The notes under the pieces were generated by a model that ran no database searches, was not told the origin of the DNA, and was given only the letters and a program-made list of their open reading frames with translations. This document shows, piece by piece, positions 1 to 14,265 of a stretch of 64,000 bases of DNA (the first letter of the stretch is position 1; every line of letters starts with the position of its first letter). The translations under genes were made by a program, and so were the position numbers. The stretch is from Cyprinodon diabolis (lineage: Eukaryota; Chordata; Actinopteri; Cyprinodontiformes; Cyprinodontidae): contig CM060068.1 of the NCBI GenBank assembly GCA_030533445.1, positions 30,614,510 to 30,678,509 on the forward strand, in the 5' to 3' direction.

Positions 1-3000
1 AAACATCCCAAATTTACATGGCAAACACAACTTTTTAAGATATTCCTTACATCAACTAATAAATGAATAATAAAAAAAAATAACATTTTTAAAAGCACAA
101 CACCTTGAAGATTTATTAAACTTTTCTTAGTAGAGCAAAATATTTATTTTTAATGGACAATAAAATTAATTGCACAACCCCCTCCCTTCCCCATCAGTCG
201 TATTCACAATTGTGACATGTGTAAAAATCACTTCCAGTTGTGCAAGCTTTATGTGTCCAGGACTTGCAAATCCACCACTGCAGCCACACTTTCCTGGATG
301 TTGAAGAGCTCTCCACCTTAGGGACAGCTGCAATAAGTGTTGAAGCTCTCCCCAAGCTGTCAGCTATGACAGAACACCATTTGCTTTCTAGACATACGGC
401 TTATAGCAAATGCTAATGATATAACTCCAAAGTAAGATAAACAATGATTCAGTCTAGCTAAGATGTAATGAACTGATATAAATGGGGAGGACAGCATTCA
501 CACCTCCAGAACATGTTTTGTTAGAAGCAGGGTCTAACTGGGCATGTGCAGTATTACTGCCATCAATATAGCATATTGGAGGAAAAAATCTTCCCTATAT
601 ATATCTTTTTTTTAAGAATCAGCTGCAAATGTAAATAATATTATATCGTTAAGAAATAAAGCACTATCATCAAACTGCATACAATGGATTGTGTGCCATT
701 GGTGCACAGTTATAGCACAGAGGTAACAATCTGTGGCTCCGGAGCCACAAGTGGCTCTTTAGATACTCAACAATTTCTCTTCATCACTTTGGCTAAAACT
801 AAGAAGGAGACGGTTAATAATTTAAAATAATTTAATTTCATTACATTAAATGGGGGACTGCACGGTGGGTAGCGCAGCTGCATTGAGTCAAGACTTTCTT
901 CATGGAGTTAGCATGTTCTCTCTGTGTCTTTTTCTTCTCACTGTGCACTTTTTGGTTCTGTTTAAGTTTTCTTTTTGAGTTTTCAGTTATACTTTTTATT
1001 CTTGTCCTTCTGTGTTTTCTAGTTTATTGGTTTAATTACCTTTTTTAATTCTAGCTGTTTTTGGTTATATTTTTTCGTTCTTTTGTATTTCTTGAGTTAC
1101 TCTCTGTTGCCCCCTTGTGTTTGTTTCCCTTCCCCTTGGCTTCCTTCTAGACGCTTCCATCCACACCTGTTCCTTGTCAGCTCATTGGTCCAGTCTTTCC
1201 ATATATAGTCTCCCTGTGCAGTTCCTCAGTACTGGTTCCTCATATCTTCCTGGCTCCTCATGTGTGCTTTGACTGGTTGTCCCTTAGATCCTGGCTTTCT
1301 GTAGTTTTTTTTTGGATTTCTGCCTTATTAAACCTGCAAGTCTCACCTCTGCCTCCTGATCTCTTATTTTGGGTTCTAAAAACCTTCCACCCAACCCGAC
1401 TTTCTGTTCATGCGTGGGTTTTCTCCGGGTACTCCTGCTTTTTCCCACAGTCCAAAAACACGACTGTTATGTTAATTAGCATTTCTAAACTTGTCCTTAA
1501 GTATGAGTTTGTCTGTGCAAGGTCGTGTGTCCTTGTGTGTCTCTCACACATAGACTGCCAGAGATAGGCACCATCTCCACTGCAACCCTGATGGAATAAG
1601 TGGGAGAAGATGGATGGATTGAATTTTTTCCCAAACAATTGACTCTAAATGTAACAGAAATATCTATATTGTGATCATTTAAAAGTAGGAAAATCACTAT
1701 TTGTTTTTTCGTCTTCTTTATTACATTACTTTCCACAAATTTCAGCCAACAATTTGAAACATATTTAATCTCTTTTAGAAAGTTTTTACCTTCCTTTTAA
1801 AAACAAAAATGTTAAATGGCACAGTGGTTATTTAAAAGGATAAACCTCCTGTGGAAGATATTTATTAAATAAAAGTCTTTTAAAGGTAGTGTTTATTTGC
1901 AACTCTAAACAAGTTACATTAGCTTGATTCAAGTCAAAAATATTCAATGTAATTAAGATGTTTTTATGTAAGATTTTAAAAGTGCTTATGAATAATTAGA
2001 AGTAAACTGTTTCATTTTAGCTCCGACTGTATATTTTTGCTCAAATCCTGTTAAAAAGGTAAAAGTCTGTCCCAGTTCTAAGACTTTTGAGGCCTCCATC
2101 AGGTTTCCATTCAGAATTGTCCTGTATTTAGCCTCATCTATGAATAGTTCTCTTCAACCTCAGCCAGACTTCCTGTTCCTGTTGAAGAAATGATTCTCTA
2201 AAGACACTCTGTCCATGAAGCTCTGCACAATATAAAAGGTGATTTTCAGGGCGAAGACATCTCACTATATTTTGCAGATTGTTTTTCTGCTTTTTAAAGC
2301 TACTTAAGTTGTTGACATTTTATGCTCTTCTGTTTTTCTTTTATTGCAAACCCAAGCATGCTTTATAAAACTTTATGGATTTGAAAATCAATAGTCTCAG
2401 GAAGTCATTAAAATTCAAAATTTCTTGAAGCAAACACCGACCCATTCTTCTGAGATACTATAGGTTACAATCTACTCTGAGGCTATGGATAGATCACAAT
2501 AATAAAGGCACAACTCTTGGGCTTTGACAGTGTGCCACAATACAGATTTTTCACTCCTCATTTACAGTTCAAATAATTCCCTTCAGCTTTGCAGTACTGA
2601 CTTAAAACTGGTTTTACTCATGGTGATTCTCTGTGTTTGTGCTTTTGTAAAACCACAGCGGTGTGCAAATGTTCCAGGTTTATGTGAAAGAATGCTATAA
2701 AATGTAGATATTTAAAGAATTGCTAGTTTATTTTTCATAAGTTTACAAAGCTATCTTTGTTTTTTAGAAATAAAATGCAAGCTTTTATCAACCATATTTT
2801 GTTAAGCATTCTGAAGTATTTGTATAGTGTTCTATCTTTCTATCTAATACTTGTCTACTCTCCACCTTCCTCATAGAAACTAGAGGTATAGTTTTCGGGG
2901 TTAAATATCTTAAAGAATAATTTGCAATTTTATCTTTTGCATTTTTGATCCTATCAGGAATGATAAGAAAAAAAAATCTTAATTGCAAAGAAGAAAGCAT

Positions 3001-6000
3001 GTTTCTTATGAAACCGAACAGAAAAATGTACTAGTCATAGGAAATGAATGAGTGAAGGGGATTTATGAGATTGCATGGTTACCTTGTTGGCAGGAGAGTT
3101 CCTAGTCGTAATTGTGTGTTTTGGTGAGAGATAATGATGATTAACAACCAGTGGTATTAACACAGGTTGATGTGTATGGATTAGAATAAAACAGCAGGAG
3201 GGATTCGGCTGTTTCCTGTGATTCCCAGGCAGCTCAGTGGAGACTTCCTCTGCAGGCAGCAGCTGCTGGCAGCGTGACATTCTTAATTTCCAGTTGGGGT
3301 AAAACCAAACAGATTTATTATCAGAGAAGGATGCTCAGTGTTTTTTTTCTTTTATGTCTCCTGTATTAGACATTGTATGTTGTTTAATTGTGCACTGAAG
3401 TAATTCTACAGCAGCATTTATGCACAGGAGGCTCCTGTTTTGTAGGTATTGCATGTAGCCTTTGTTGAGCCCGGCTGTGCACAAATACCAAGCTGAGAGT
3501 GGCTGTTGAACTTTGGAAATGTCAGTCCTTACTCCTTGCAGAGAGTGCTATCGCTTCGGTCCTGAGTGTCCTCCCCGCGCATCTAAAACTTTCCCTGCTC
3601 TGCTAGTGACCTCCTGAAGTCTTTTGAAGGTAGTTCTCGGTTGCAGACAGGAAAAGCTTGGAGGATTCAGGGACTCAGTTCAAACATACACAACCCTTTC
3701 TTTTTTTTTTTTTTAAGTCTACCTCGATGGTGGTGCTGTAAACACATTTGACCCACTGATACAGTCACAGTGTACAGCATAATGGGGGAAATATGCTGAT
3801 TTCAGAAGTGTTGTGACTCTTTCTAAATAATTTGAATGAAACACAAGGTGCACTTAAATGTATTACTGTGTTTACATACAAGTGTTTAGCTACTGTGCAT
3901 GTCATGTCTTTTTATTACGTCTCAGTAGTCAAGATATGACCCTTCTAAATGACAATGCATCTTAAAGAGCAGGGCAGACATACTGTGGTCTATGCTGCAA
4001 TGGTTTGCATTTAGCCTGATGGTCTACACTTATTAGTCAGATTAAAAATAGGATATACACACTATAAGTATTATTTATTAAATATTTATCAGCAGGGTTT
4101 AATTACTATTTTTTAATGTTGCACATGACTGGGTTTAAAAATAATAATTTGAAAATCTTTAGGAGCTTTTTTGCTGTTCTGGTTGCAAAACTACAAACAA
4201 AAACCAACGGCATTCACAGCTCAGATGACTTTACTATGAATCCTAAGTTAAAGAAGAGAAGTATATATATGCATTGACTTTTATCAACTAAATTGTCAAT
4301 GTTTCTGTTTTGTCTGTTTTTTCTTATGTCTCTTCTCTATCGTGATCTGCAATGTTCTTGAACTAAACCAAATAAATAAGTTAGATGAAGATGTATGTTA
4401 ACCTTTATTCTATTTAGTTAATTATCAGGTTTGCAGGATATGAATGAAAATTAATCTGCCTACAATGCTTTCCCAAAGGACTGATATAACCCAAACCTTT
4501 TTTTACATTCTGTCATGCTTCAACCAACAAATGACAGTTGGATTAGCAGTTTAAGCAAACACAAGATATCATTATTTCAAAACAGAATGAAAGAAATAAA
4601 TGTTTTTTTTAATTTAATAAACTATAGTACGATGAATTGCTCTCAGAGGGCGAGTAATAGTATATTTCGTTGTGTAAATCCAGCGGTTCTGGAGCCTCTT
4701 GGGTTTGTTGGAGAACATTAGTGAACAAAAATATTTATCAAGACAAAGGAACATAGCAGATAGTTTTCTGTCCTTCTTCTGGTATAGTAACCATATTGTA
4801 AGATGAAAGCCTACCGGTCAGATGAGGCCATAATTAAACTTTTGCAGTTTGTAGGCGAGAAATTGCAAGGTACATCTTGTTGAATTCACCTTGCTTACAT
4901 TTGAGATTGGCTGGACAGTGACTCAAAACACAGAGCTGCAGTGTATTTACAGACACAGTGGGGTGATTTATATTAAGGCCCATTCATTTCTCAAAATGGC
5001 ATGGTCAAGGTCCAGACTTAATCCAAATTGAGATTCTTTTGTGAAACTTAAAAATGGTTGCTCACAGAAGGGCTTCAAAATGTAACTACAACATAATGCA
5101 TGACTGCACATAACAATTTTATTTTTCTTCTTTATGAAATGTAAAATCATGTATGATTTTTCCTTTATTATAAGAGGATGAGTTACAGTGAAGAGTTTAC
5201 AGCAGCCGATGAGCCTCACTGTTTTTATATTGTTGTAGAGGGACAGCACTAAGTCCTTCCTGTCATATTACCAATCACATGGTGTAAAAGATAAACCTGT
5301 GCATGCTCTGTTTCACATGCTTGAAGTGCATAAACAAACAAGCATGAGAAGAAGTAAAAGGAGGCCTGTTAATTCCAGCTATGATCAGCTTATATGGTTG
5401 ATTCATGTAAAATGGAGTTTTACAATTGATAAGTTTTTCTTCTTTTTGGGCATATTATTTATTTTACGGATCTCTTTTTCCTTGAATAAGTAAATAATAC
5501 TAGTAGCTTTGCTGAAACTTTTTTAATTGGGACTAAAATGACAGTCGGCGTGAATATGTGCCCTCTCATTTTAGCTGTTCATTCACAGAGCAAAGATCCC
5601 ATTGACTCCCCAGAGACAATTACTCCCTCTTCCACAGATCAACTCTCTGCAAACTGCAGTTGTTGACTCTTGACCTTCCGTCGTACCCAGCAGCAGCTCC
5701 AAATAAAATAATGTTATCGTCTGTCTTCTTTCAAATCCCTATTTTATCCCATGATACCAGGCTCCAGGAGGGATTTCGGGCAGCTCTTGAGTGCCTCCGT
5801 GTGGTCATTTTTCTTAACTTGTTTTTATGCTAGAAAATATACATTCTGCTGCCTGTAAAGAAAGGTTGTGACAAAGCTATGTGACATTTGTGCAACAATT
5901 TGTCTCTACATGTGATAATGTTTTGAAGCATGTCTTTGCATGCGTGGGTGTAACTAAAAAGTATGTCAAAAGTTTAATCACAATAAGCACGTGTCAGTAC

Positions 6001-6095
6001 ATATGACTTTGATTTGTCAGGGTGTGCACAAACATGTCACCTTTAACAAGGCAACAGAACTCTAGAAAGTGACGGCCTGTCTCCTCTTTTTGCAG
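1..6095 (+). other. il1rapl1 upstream intron (partial)
   Basis: This is the intron before the first exon in the window; its 5' end lies outside. Apart from the interrupted SINE-like copy at 852-1620 I see only AT-rich unique sequence. A short segment at 730-765 (GTGGCTCCGGAGCCACAAG and neighbours) resembles the end of a hAT-type repeat. No further exon could be supported. Confidence 0.6.
852..1620 (+). repeat. SINE-like repeat (family A) split by a 0.48-kb insertion
   Basis: The 5' part (852 to about 928) carries the head seen in other copies (GCACGGTGGGTAGCGCAG, then CATGGAGTTAGCATGTTCTC). The 3' part resumes at about 1405 with TGCGTGGGTTTTCTCCGGGT and runs to GATGGATGGATT at 1609-1620. Between them, about 929-1404 is unrelated pyrimidine-rich sequence that resembles the end of an LTR-like repeat (ACCTGTTCCTTGTCAGC, TTATTAAACC). 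Related copies occur at 18,444-18,730 and 40,470-40,660. This type of repeat is common in teleosts; the exact family name was not determined. Confidence 0.6.
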
Positions 6096-6228
6096 GAAGC
6101 ACTTTGAACCTCACATGCAGAGCATTTTTTGGCTACAGCGGAGACGCCAGCCCACTCATCTACTGGATGAAGGGGGACAAGTTCATAGAGGACCTGGATG
6201 AAGAGAGGGTCCAGGAAAGTGAGATCAA
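6096..6228 (+). CDS. il1rapl1: il1rapl1 exon: first half of third Ig domain
   Basis: The exon is bounded by a pyrimidine-rich tract ending TTTTTGCAG and by a GTAAG donor. It is 133 nt: two bases finish a glycine codon begun in an exon outside the window, then 43 full codons, then two bases of a split lysine codon. The peptide contains [14 protein letters not shown], in which the cysteine is the first Ig disulphide cysteine, followed by [19 protein letters not shown] with the buried Ig tryptophan. This matches the third Ig domain of IL1RAPL proteins. It is extracellular in the receptor and part of the face that contacts PTP-delta. It is too short to stand out as an ORF and was found by reading the sequence and checking splice phases against the next exon. 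Confidence 0.92.
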
Positions 6229-8589
6229 GTAAGAAACACAGGGATTTGCCTCAAGTCATTTCCTCAAGCTCAGCAGTAATGAGACATTAACAGCAGATGT
6301 GGAAAAATTTGCCATAAAGGATTTAATGATAGTTCGAGTAGTTTTTGCATGTTTTAGTCCATTAGCTTTAAATTGCACAGACTAAACCATCAAGAGATTT
6401 ATTCCCTGCCTTTAAAGCTATCTTTTTTAAGTTGTTGTTTTATGCTGTGAACACTGTACAATGGCCTGCAACTTTTTTATAAGCTCTACCAGGTTTCAAT
6501 GGATTGTTCTTTTTTGCAGTTGTTAAAGAAAACTCTGGAAGAATGCATCCTCAGTTTTAGTGCATTTATTCAGTAAGGAGTAAAATTTACCATAAGAAAT
6601 AACTGCTGTCATTTGCTAGACAGTGGGAGTGCCCATTAGAGTTGCAGTAAGAACAAATTATAGTCAAACTCTGGTTTTAGTTCTACTTAATAACTTTAAT
6701 CAGATCATAGGTTAGATTTTAACCTTTTTTTTCTATTGTGCTGCAGTAAACCTTTGAAAAAAGGGAGTTTTTATTCAACTTTCCAAGGGTGCTGCTTTAT
6801 CTTGATAAATGCCAGTATTGTGTACATACCATACTTCTACCTGGGAAAGAAACAGGACAACTTACCATCGTAAAAAGCAAATAAAACAAGGAGCATTTAG
6901 TTTTCTGAAATCATAGGTCAGTTGAGCAATTCATAGATAAATCAAGCCAGATCCAGTGAGCCAAAGATGCACAACATACAGTATTATGTAACATGCGAAA
7001 TTGTATCCCTTCTTTATCGTTTGAAAATGTTTTGTAAACCACTGTTTCTTAACAAAAACATTTTTTGCTTGTTTTTTCCTTCTTTGTTTTCCTTCTTTTT
7101 GACATTTATTCTTTTTTAAACAGAAGGGTCTGATATTAAAATTTGCTAAGGTGCCACATAACCCAGGAATTCTTCATTTTACATAATTTTAAAGGCTGTG
7201 TGACAAACTGAAAAGTGTGGTCGACATATGTGGCTAAAGTGGTGCATAAAAAGAGAAATGGCAATAGCCAACAGTTGGAGGGATTTGCAACACCTGTAAA
7301 CAACCCTAATACGGATTATTCTCTAGGAGCACAGATTAGACTGCTATATTTTTAAATAAAGATACTCTTGCTTTAAATGACTGAAAGGCCTGGAGGGAAA
7401 TCCTATTCTAAATTGTTGAGGAGAGGATTATGTGAATAAATAAAATTTATTAATTTAAAAATGTAAATTTAGTTTAAACAAGGACTTAAAGTTATGCTAT
7501 TTTATAAAGATATACATGAGATTTATTTTTTTAATTCCAAGGAGGCACAGGCCAATATGTATAATTGTTTCATATTATGGCTCATTGCATTTATTTGAAA
7601 TAAAAAGAAGATAATTATCTCTGTTGCAGCCCAAGAAATATGAATTTTCTATTATTACAGGTAGAGAATTATAATATTTTCTATAATATCCCCGACTGGG
7701 TAGCCTGTGAGTTGTTAATGGCTTTTTGCAGGGAGTATTTTATTCTTCCCAGTTTGGTTTTCATAAATTAATGCAAGTCAAGTAAGCAGCTGCTGGCTTG
7801 TTTAGTTCTCACTCTATTTGCACTGATAGCCAACTTGCAGCTGGTTATTTAAAGACACTGGACTTAATTTTTCAGCTGTAGCCATAAAGCAGTTACCATA
7901 TATGTGATTACATGATTGTTGATCGCTAATTTTCAGTTAATTTCTGTGCAACTCTTTTTTATTCTTTTGTGGCTGGAAATATATCAAACAACTGAATTTT
8001 CATTTTCTTAATCGAGAGAAAAAAAAAAATATTGTCTTGGTCAAGCTGACTGGCAGTGTGCAAAAAACAAAAAAATGTGAGGTAGGGAGAGTGCAGTAAT
8101 ATATCATGGTTTATACAGTTAGGAGTTATATTGCATTAGAAAGAAACCACCATTTATCGATTTTCTCATAGCTGATTGTACCAGTATGGTTTTTGCTTAT
8201 CACGTTAAGTTGAATGACTTCAAGAAAGGTTTTCAAATTTGTTTAGAGTCTGAGCCAACAGAGGTAAAAAAAAACTCTTTGCCCTTGATTAAATAATCAT
8301 GTTGTTTTTAAATGTTAGCAGAAAAGAAAATTATAAAATTGGACAAGACAATAATCTCTATATGCAGAGGTGTGTTTATGGAAAACAATGGTTGAATTTG
8401 GGCTTTGACGCTCAGGTTCATTGTGTAAAATATTATATCTCCAATCGATTCTACTCTTTAAAGAGTAAGAATAGTAATAAAAGCAATATTTGCTGGATCA
8501 TTAGCCAGGTTATCTGTTGATGTAAGACTACAGTCAGCTGCTTGACCAAGATGCTCTATGCAGCTTACCAACAGTAGTTCAATCTGAAA

Positions 8590-9250
8590 AACTTACACGA
8601 AGAGAAAAGACAATTAGGAGCAATTTATTGATGCAATTACTTATAATTACTACTAATTTGATAGATATGCATGAACAGGAGCAAAGAATAGGGTTGTTTC
8701 CACCCAGGCCTGAAACTGGTGTCGGAGTGGAGATAGATAAAGTTGGTCAGTCTGTAGACTGCTGGTTAGTGAGACGGTATGCTGAGCTTTATGGGGAGAT
8801 CCAGTAGACTGCGTGAGCTGATAATAGAGCTTCACTCAGGGACCTGGAAGATGGAAGTCCAGTTTGATAACACAGATTGAGAGAACCTGTCAATGATGAG
8901 CAAGCATGGAGCGACAGTGGAGAGGAAATTTCAAAATGGAGGTCTTCTGCCGGACTGGTTAAAATGAGACGCGGAATTCAGTAAGAGTCCGGGAGGAATG
9001 ACACTCTGATGAAGCTTTAGCTACGATGGTGGAGGAGGGGCAGGAGGTGGGTTGAAACGGTGTCATCTGAATGAAGTCACAGCGCATCCACCGCCTGCAC
9101 ACAGGAGCAGACAGGTGCGTATCGGAGGTCTTTTAAGATGAGCTTTGGAAGCCGATTGGCTTTCGTGGAGGTGTGGTTCAAAGCTGATTAGCTTAGTCGC
9201 AGGTGGACGTAGGAAAGCAATGAGTTTCTTCAGTTGAACAGGCTCCGAGT
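8590..9250. repeat. dispersed repeat related to 43.74-43.88 kb
   Basis: The segment around 8,594-8,700 (GAAGAGAAAAGACAATTAGG, then TTTGATAGATATGCATGA) is clearly similar to 43,745-43,860 in the intergenic region. The rest (8,700-9,250) is GC-richer and non-coding and ends near the (A/G)-rich 9,230s. The boundaries are uncertain and no inverted repeats or LTR ends were established. Confidence 0.4.
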
Positions 9251-12200
9251 GTGTGCCAGAAGAGTGTGTTTAAAGTCAGGAAATTAGTTTTTTAAAGTGA
9301 AAGACAATTTTTGTTGCCTTATTTAAGCATTGTGCTGCGGTGCAAATGATAGGGTACATGCAGCACTGCTTTACTTTATGCCCTAGACGGGCAGATTAAA
9401 CTGTTTAAACTTTAAAAGGATTTTAAACCGCAAAAAATCGTTAATTATTAAACAAAGCTTCTTTTTTTTTGTTTTTCATATAAAATCCATTTTTTATTTC
9501 CAGCATAGAAAACATATATGTGCCCTTCTGTGTATAGTGTAGAACAAATATGTCCTTACATATATTTTCATTAACTCTATTCCTCACTGACAAGCAGAAC
9601 AAGCAATATGTTGCATCTTTAAAGATGCCTCGAAACATTCTTTCCTTCCAGGACATTTAAAACAAGAGTGTTTTATTTGAGAAATTAGTGGTCCTAATTA
9701 ATAATTCCTATTAGGGTTGTTTGCTAGGGATACAGCTCCCTCCAGTTATTGGTTATGGCCATTTTTCCCCCCAAATTTTGGATCTCCTTCTCTGCACCAC
9801 TTATAGCCACATCATGCAGATGTCCCATAAGAACTTGAGGAGATGGAAAATGAGGTACAGGAGGTGAAGAGAGATGCAGAATTCAGAGTAAAAGAATAGG
9901 CAGATAGATTGAAAAAATATGTTTTAAGTCGCTGCAGAGCAAAGTTAACGAAGATGCATCTGTGATGACGAGTTTTTTCATGCGCTATTGCATGCATGCA
10001 GGAGAAACAAATTGCAGTTAAAACAAGCCCTTTGCTCTCCTCTTCCTCTATTACTCCCTGACAACAACATTCCCCCTACTCAAAGGCTGAGCGCTTCTCT
10101 GCTCAATAATTCATATGCGGACTTCATGCAGTAGATCAATAATATATTCGATCATCCGTTCTCTGTTGATGATGCTGATACTCTGGGCTTTCTCAGATCC
10201 TGCTTTGATTTTATTTCCATAAGCATAGCTAGAGAGAAAGTCAGGAGAGCCACAAGGGAGACAAGAAAGAAGAAGATAAACCTGAACTAATCTGTACAGT
10301 ATGAGGTCAAGATTTCTGCCTTTAATATGATAACATGTATCTTCCTGAAGGGTTATCTTCTCATCTTGGGTTTGGAACCCTGAGTTTTACTGCTGTCTTG
10401 TCAGCACAAGAATCTAAGCGCAGAGAGATGCAGTCAAACCTTGAATTGCTTCGTGTTTCTACAGGCATTTATTTACCCAACTCAGAGACTATTGATTTTG
10501 GAGATTGGAGTTCATTTCTGTAGTAACCTGAGCCCATAAATTCTCATTTGTTTCACCGGGACAAGACTGCTTCTGTTATCACTGCACGGCTGGCTGGACA
10601 TTAGCATAGCATCCAAAGATTAATAAATTAACAAAACAAATCTGCCTCAGCATAATGAAGTAAGTGTTCGATAAATTATTGAGTACGTTGGCTTAGTGTT
10701 TTGCAGGTGTGTACTGAGGTGAGTAGGCTATATGGAGCAGTGAGTAAAGTGGAAATTCATCACTTAATGAGCAGGCATTCTAGTATTGTTTGTAATTACA
10801 GAAAAACCAAATACTTTCGGATAAAAAGGTTTGTTATACAATCCTTCTGTTAAAGCAACAGTAACATCCTTAACCCAAACAAAGGACATGTTTTTTTTGT
10901 CTCTGAAGTTAAGATGGGGTGTTACAACTTTAGCCAGATTCCTTCTTTTTTTGCAGCCCTCCTCTGCTCACAAAACGTTGATTATAAAGAAAAGAGATCA
11001 CATGTAAGAGCCCTCAAATGGGCGTTCTTTGTCAAGTGCATAAGCTTCAGAAAGAGGAAGAGGAGATCCATCGTTCATTGATAGAATAATTGTTTTTTGC
11101 CAAATTAAAAAAATCTGCTGAAATCTGCAACTCAGTGGGATTCCTCTTGGGCCTAACCTTTTATATCCCATCCGGTCTGGAATCTTTAAAATCCCCCAAG
11201 TCTGCCTGGAGAGTGTTATTATACAAAGAAATAACTATTTTTCTTTTTTTATCAATAATAAATAGATATAAATATTTGCATCCCTATTAAAGGTCTTAGA
11301 CCTTATGTGGTTGATTTGAAGATATTTTAATATCCTGAAACATAATGAATCTAATGTTCCAAGGAATCTTCAAAATATGTGTGTTTACTGAACTACTGGT
11401 TAAAATATTTTGAAGAGAAAAATGTAATTCTGTCTTAAACTTTATTTTGGAGAGCTCAACTTTTGTTTTTCTTTTTGTTTTCCCCCCTTATCTGCATGTG
11501 ACAGAATTAGTCTAATTGGATCAAATTCATCTCTGCTTTTTAGCTTTGGAGTGTACTTCTTTATGCTTACTATCTTACTATCTGTGCAAGCTTTTGATAC
11601 ATTTTGTTCATTTTTATTAAGCTAAGTACGACTTTGTTCATGTATTTGACCAGCAAATATTGTATCCTACTTCATCTCCCCTCCTATACCTGGGACCTCA
11701 GTGACCTTAACTCAGAAGAGTCCATTTTGCCAAACCAATTATATTTAGTCACAAAAAGTGTTTATCTCTTCACAATAAATGTAACACATCACCCTATTTT
11801 CCACTTCCTGAAACTTCAAAATCTCCATTTTAGGCGCAGGTGGTCATTTTCTATCAGTCTAAGGACAGAAAGTTGCCTTTGTGGGCTCATGCTGTGATTA
11901 TGTGAAATGATAGGCTTCAAAGTTGGCAGCATTCCCTGGAGAGACATGAATTATTCTCATGCCTTCATCTCAACCCCCCATCCCATACCCCACAGAACAA
12001 CAACTCAGGATCAACAACACTGCCTGAAACCCTCCTCTTACATAGCATGGTACACTTTCAATTACCATTGACAAAATCTCTCCAACAAGCCATCCTTATG
12101 TGCAGTTTATTGGCTGGAAGGTGGGAGCTGTTAAACCTCTACCACCTAAGCACACACACAACCCATGCTTCCCCAATGCAACCCAGCAGGCACACAATCC

Positions 12201-12939
12201 CTGATCCCACTCCTCCTTCTCATCATGGCGAATGATACAGACATAACCACACTAACTGCAGTGATGCATTTTCTCATTTGTTTCCACTGAAGCACCATTT
12301 GTGCTAAGGGTTCTGTAAAAGTGGGCTAAGTAGTGTGTCTAAGGTATAAGAGAGCGTTGTCTCCCATTTCTGTACTCCATCAGACTCAAGCAGCCCAGCG
12401 GGAGGTGGGGGGGCTCATTTACTTTTTGGAATATTACTATCTCTCCTTCTTATCGTTACCATGGCAGCTGCTATAAAAAGAATATCTTCTCATCGCTATT
12501 ATTTGCCCCCCCCCCGTCCCCCCTACACACACACACATCTACGCACAATCTCAGGAAGATCCCTTATTGATTTTGTTGCTCACATGTTTTGAGTACAGAG
12601 AAAAGAAATTAACATTCCATGAATAGCAAAAGCAAAACAGAAAGGGGCCCTCCAATGGATCTAGATTGCAATTTGGACTGATCTATCAATTACTTCCTGT
12701 TTTTTTTAGGTCACAGGGGTGACAGGTCTAGAGGGGGGTGGTAAGATATCCATCTCCAAAGCAAAATTCTCCTGTTTTTAGTTCATAGTTCCTTTAGCAG
12801 ATCCTTTGTCTTCCTTGCGGTCCCCACATTTCAGGACTTTTCCAGAAAAGCCTCTAATAAAGGGATGGAGAACCCATCCTAATAAGATCCTGAAAACATC
12901 TGTATTTGTCATGATCTCCCAATTAAGATTTTTGGTTCT

Positions 12940-13850
12940 GGGGTCCGTTTCAAGAATTAGGTTTAATAAACTCTGATTCAAATTCCCAACTCTAAATTGA
13001 TCTAGCCTAAGGCCGGTAACTCTGAGTTTTCAGTTTCAGATTGCTATGAGTTAGTTCAGACAACGCTAAGTAGGTCCACTCAGAGTTAAACAGGTGCTTA
13101 ACAAGATTGAAAAGCCCTTATCAGTGGAGCCCCAATACAATGAGTTACCATGACAACAGGCAACAGGAAGTTCGTATTTTGTGTCACTGGAACTGGGGTT
13201 TCTAATGAAGAAAAAATTAAGAAAGTGTTTAAAAGAACGTACAAAAATAGCGCTACAGCTTCAAAGCAGAGGAAGATGGTGGAGAAGAAGATTGTTGCTC
13301 AAGTTAATTCCCAAATTTATATGAAGTGTACTGTGGTAGGCTATTTTTACATTTGTTAAAAGCACTCTCATCTCTGTTACTCCATTTGTAGATTACTAAA
13401 AAAAGATCCTTCCAGATCAAAATTGCACACCTAGACTGAACTGTAATAATATATTTTCTAAATCACATTTTTTGCAGCAGAAACTTACTTTCAGAAAGTA
13501 AAAAAAATAATAATAATAATAATAATAATAACCTTGCAAGAATTAAGTTTTACCTAGAAATGTTTTGAAATTTATCAGCTTGACGGAATATATATTTATG
13601 ATATATGAAATACATTTCTTCATAGTCAAAATAACACAAATGCTTACCAGTAACAGTAGGAATATGAAGATCTTTAATTTATTTGTAGACATCCAGAATG
13701 TTTACTTTAGAGGTGACTGATATCATTTTGTTGGAAATGGTCATTATGACACGGAAAAGTTTAGTTTTTTCAGATATCAGGAATACATGTTGAGTAAAAC
13801 TATTAAATTTAAAAAGGCTTGCCATAGTCTGTTATGATTAAGAGAACATT
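12940..13850 (+). mobile_element. Harbinger-like non-autonomous repeat, copy 1 (3' truncated)
   Basis: It starts with GGTCCGTTTCAAGAATTAGG and can be followed alongside copy 2 (23,669-25,667) to about 13,830. Shared blocks include CATGACAACAGGCAACAGGA and TTGTTGCTC(A/G)AGTTAAT. The right end seen in copy 2 was not found here. The short reading frame at 13,150-13,359 has a similar counterpart in copy 2, but I recognise no transposase in it. The superfamily is inferred only from the look of the terminal sequence. Confidence 0.5.
13504..13531. repeat. (TAA)n microsatellite
   Basis: About nine AAT/TAA units in a row, lying inside Harbinger-like copy 1 and absent from copy 2 at the matching place. 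Confidence 0.85.
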
Positions 13851-14067
13851 ATGGGTTTATTGCATTTTATGGAACGGTGCTACCCACTGCTTTAATCAGC
13901 CATCACTTTAATGATGTTCCCAAATTATTTCTATACTAACAATGTCCCTCACGATCCGATATTAAATGAAATCCAGTCTGGTATTGACAATATTAATACA
14001 ATACCTTTTTACAATACCCCTAATGTGTTTAGTAAGTGTATAAACTAATGTAACTGCTCTTTAACAG

Positions 14068-14265
14068 TGGTTTTCAAACACTCTCCTCATGACCCAGTGT
14101 CCTGCATGTTTTAGTGTTACCTCCACAAACCTGACCTAATAAACAGGTGATTAACAGCCCTTGGTGGATGCTGGGGAGGAATTCAATACTCTGCTGGAGC
14201 AGTAACGCATCTAAAACAGAAAAGTTAGATCCCATGTTCGAAAACCAGTACTGTGGCTCTAATTT
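14068..14265. repeat. possible dispersed teleost repeat
   Basis: The text around GTGGTTTTCAAACACTCTCC, TCCTGCATGTTTTAG and GATTAACAGCCCTTGGTGG resembles a repeat often seen in fish introns. There is no second copy in the window to confirm it. Confidence 0.3.

Noticed and set aside
5533..5700. Possible extra il1rapl1 exon (less AT-rich stretch)
   Set aside because: No splice-bounded open frame fits the needed phases, and no Ig-like text is seen.
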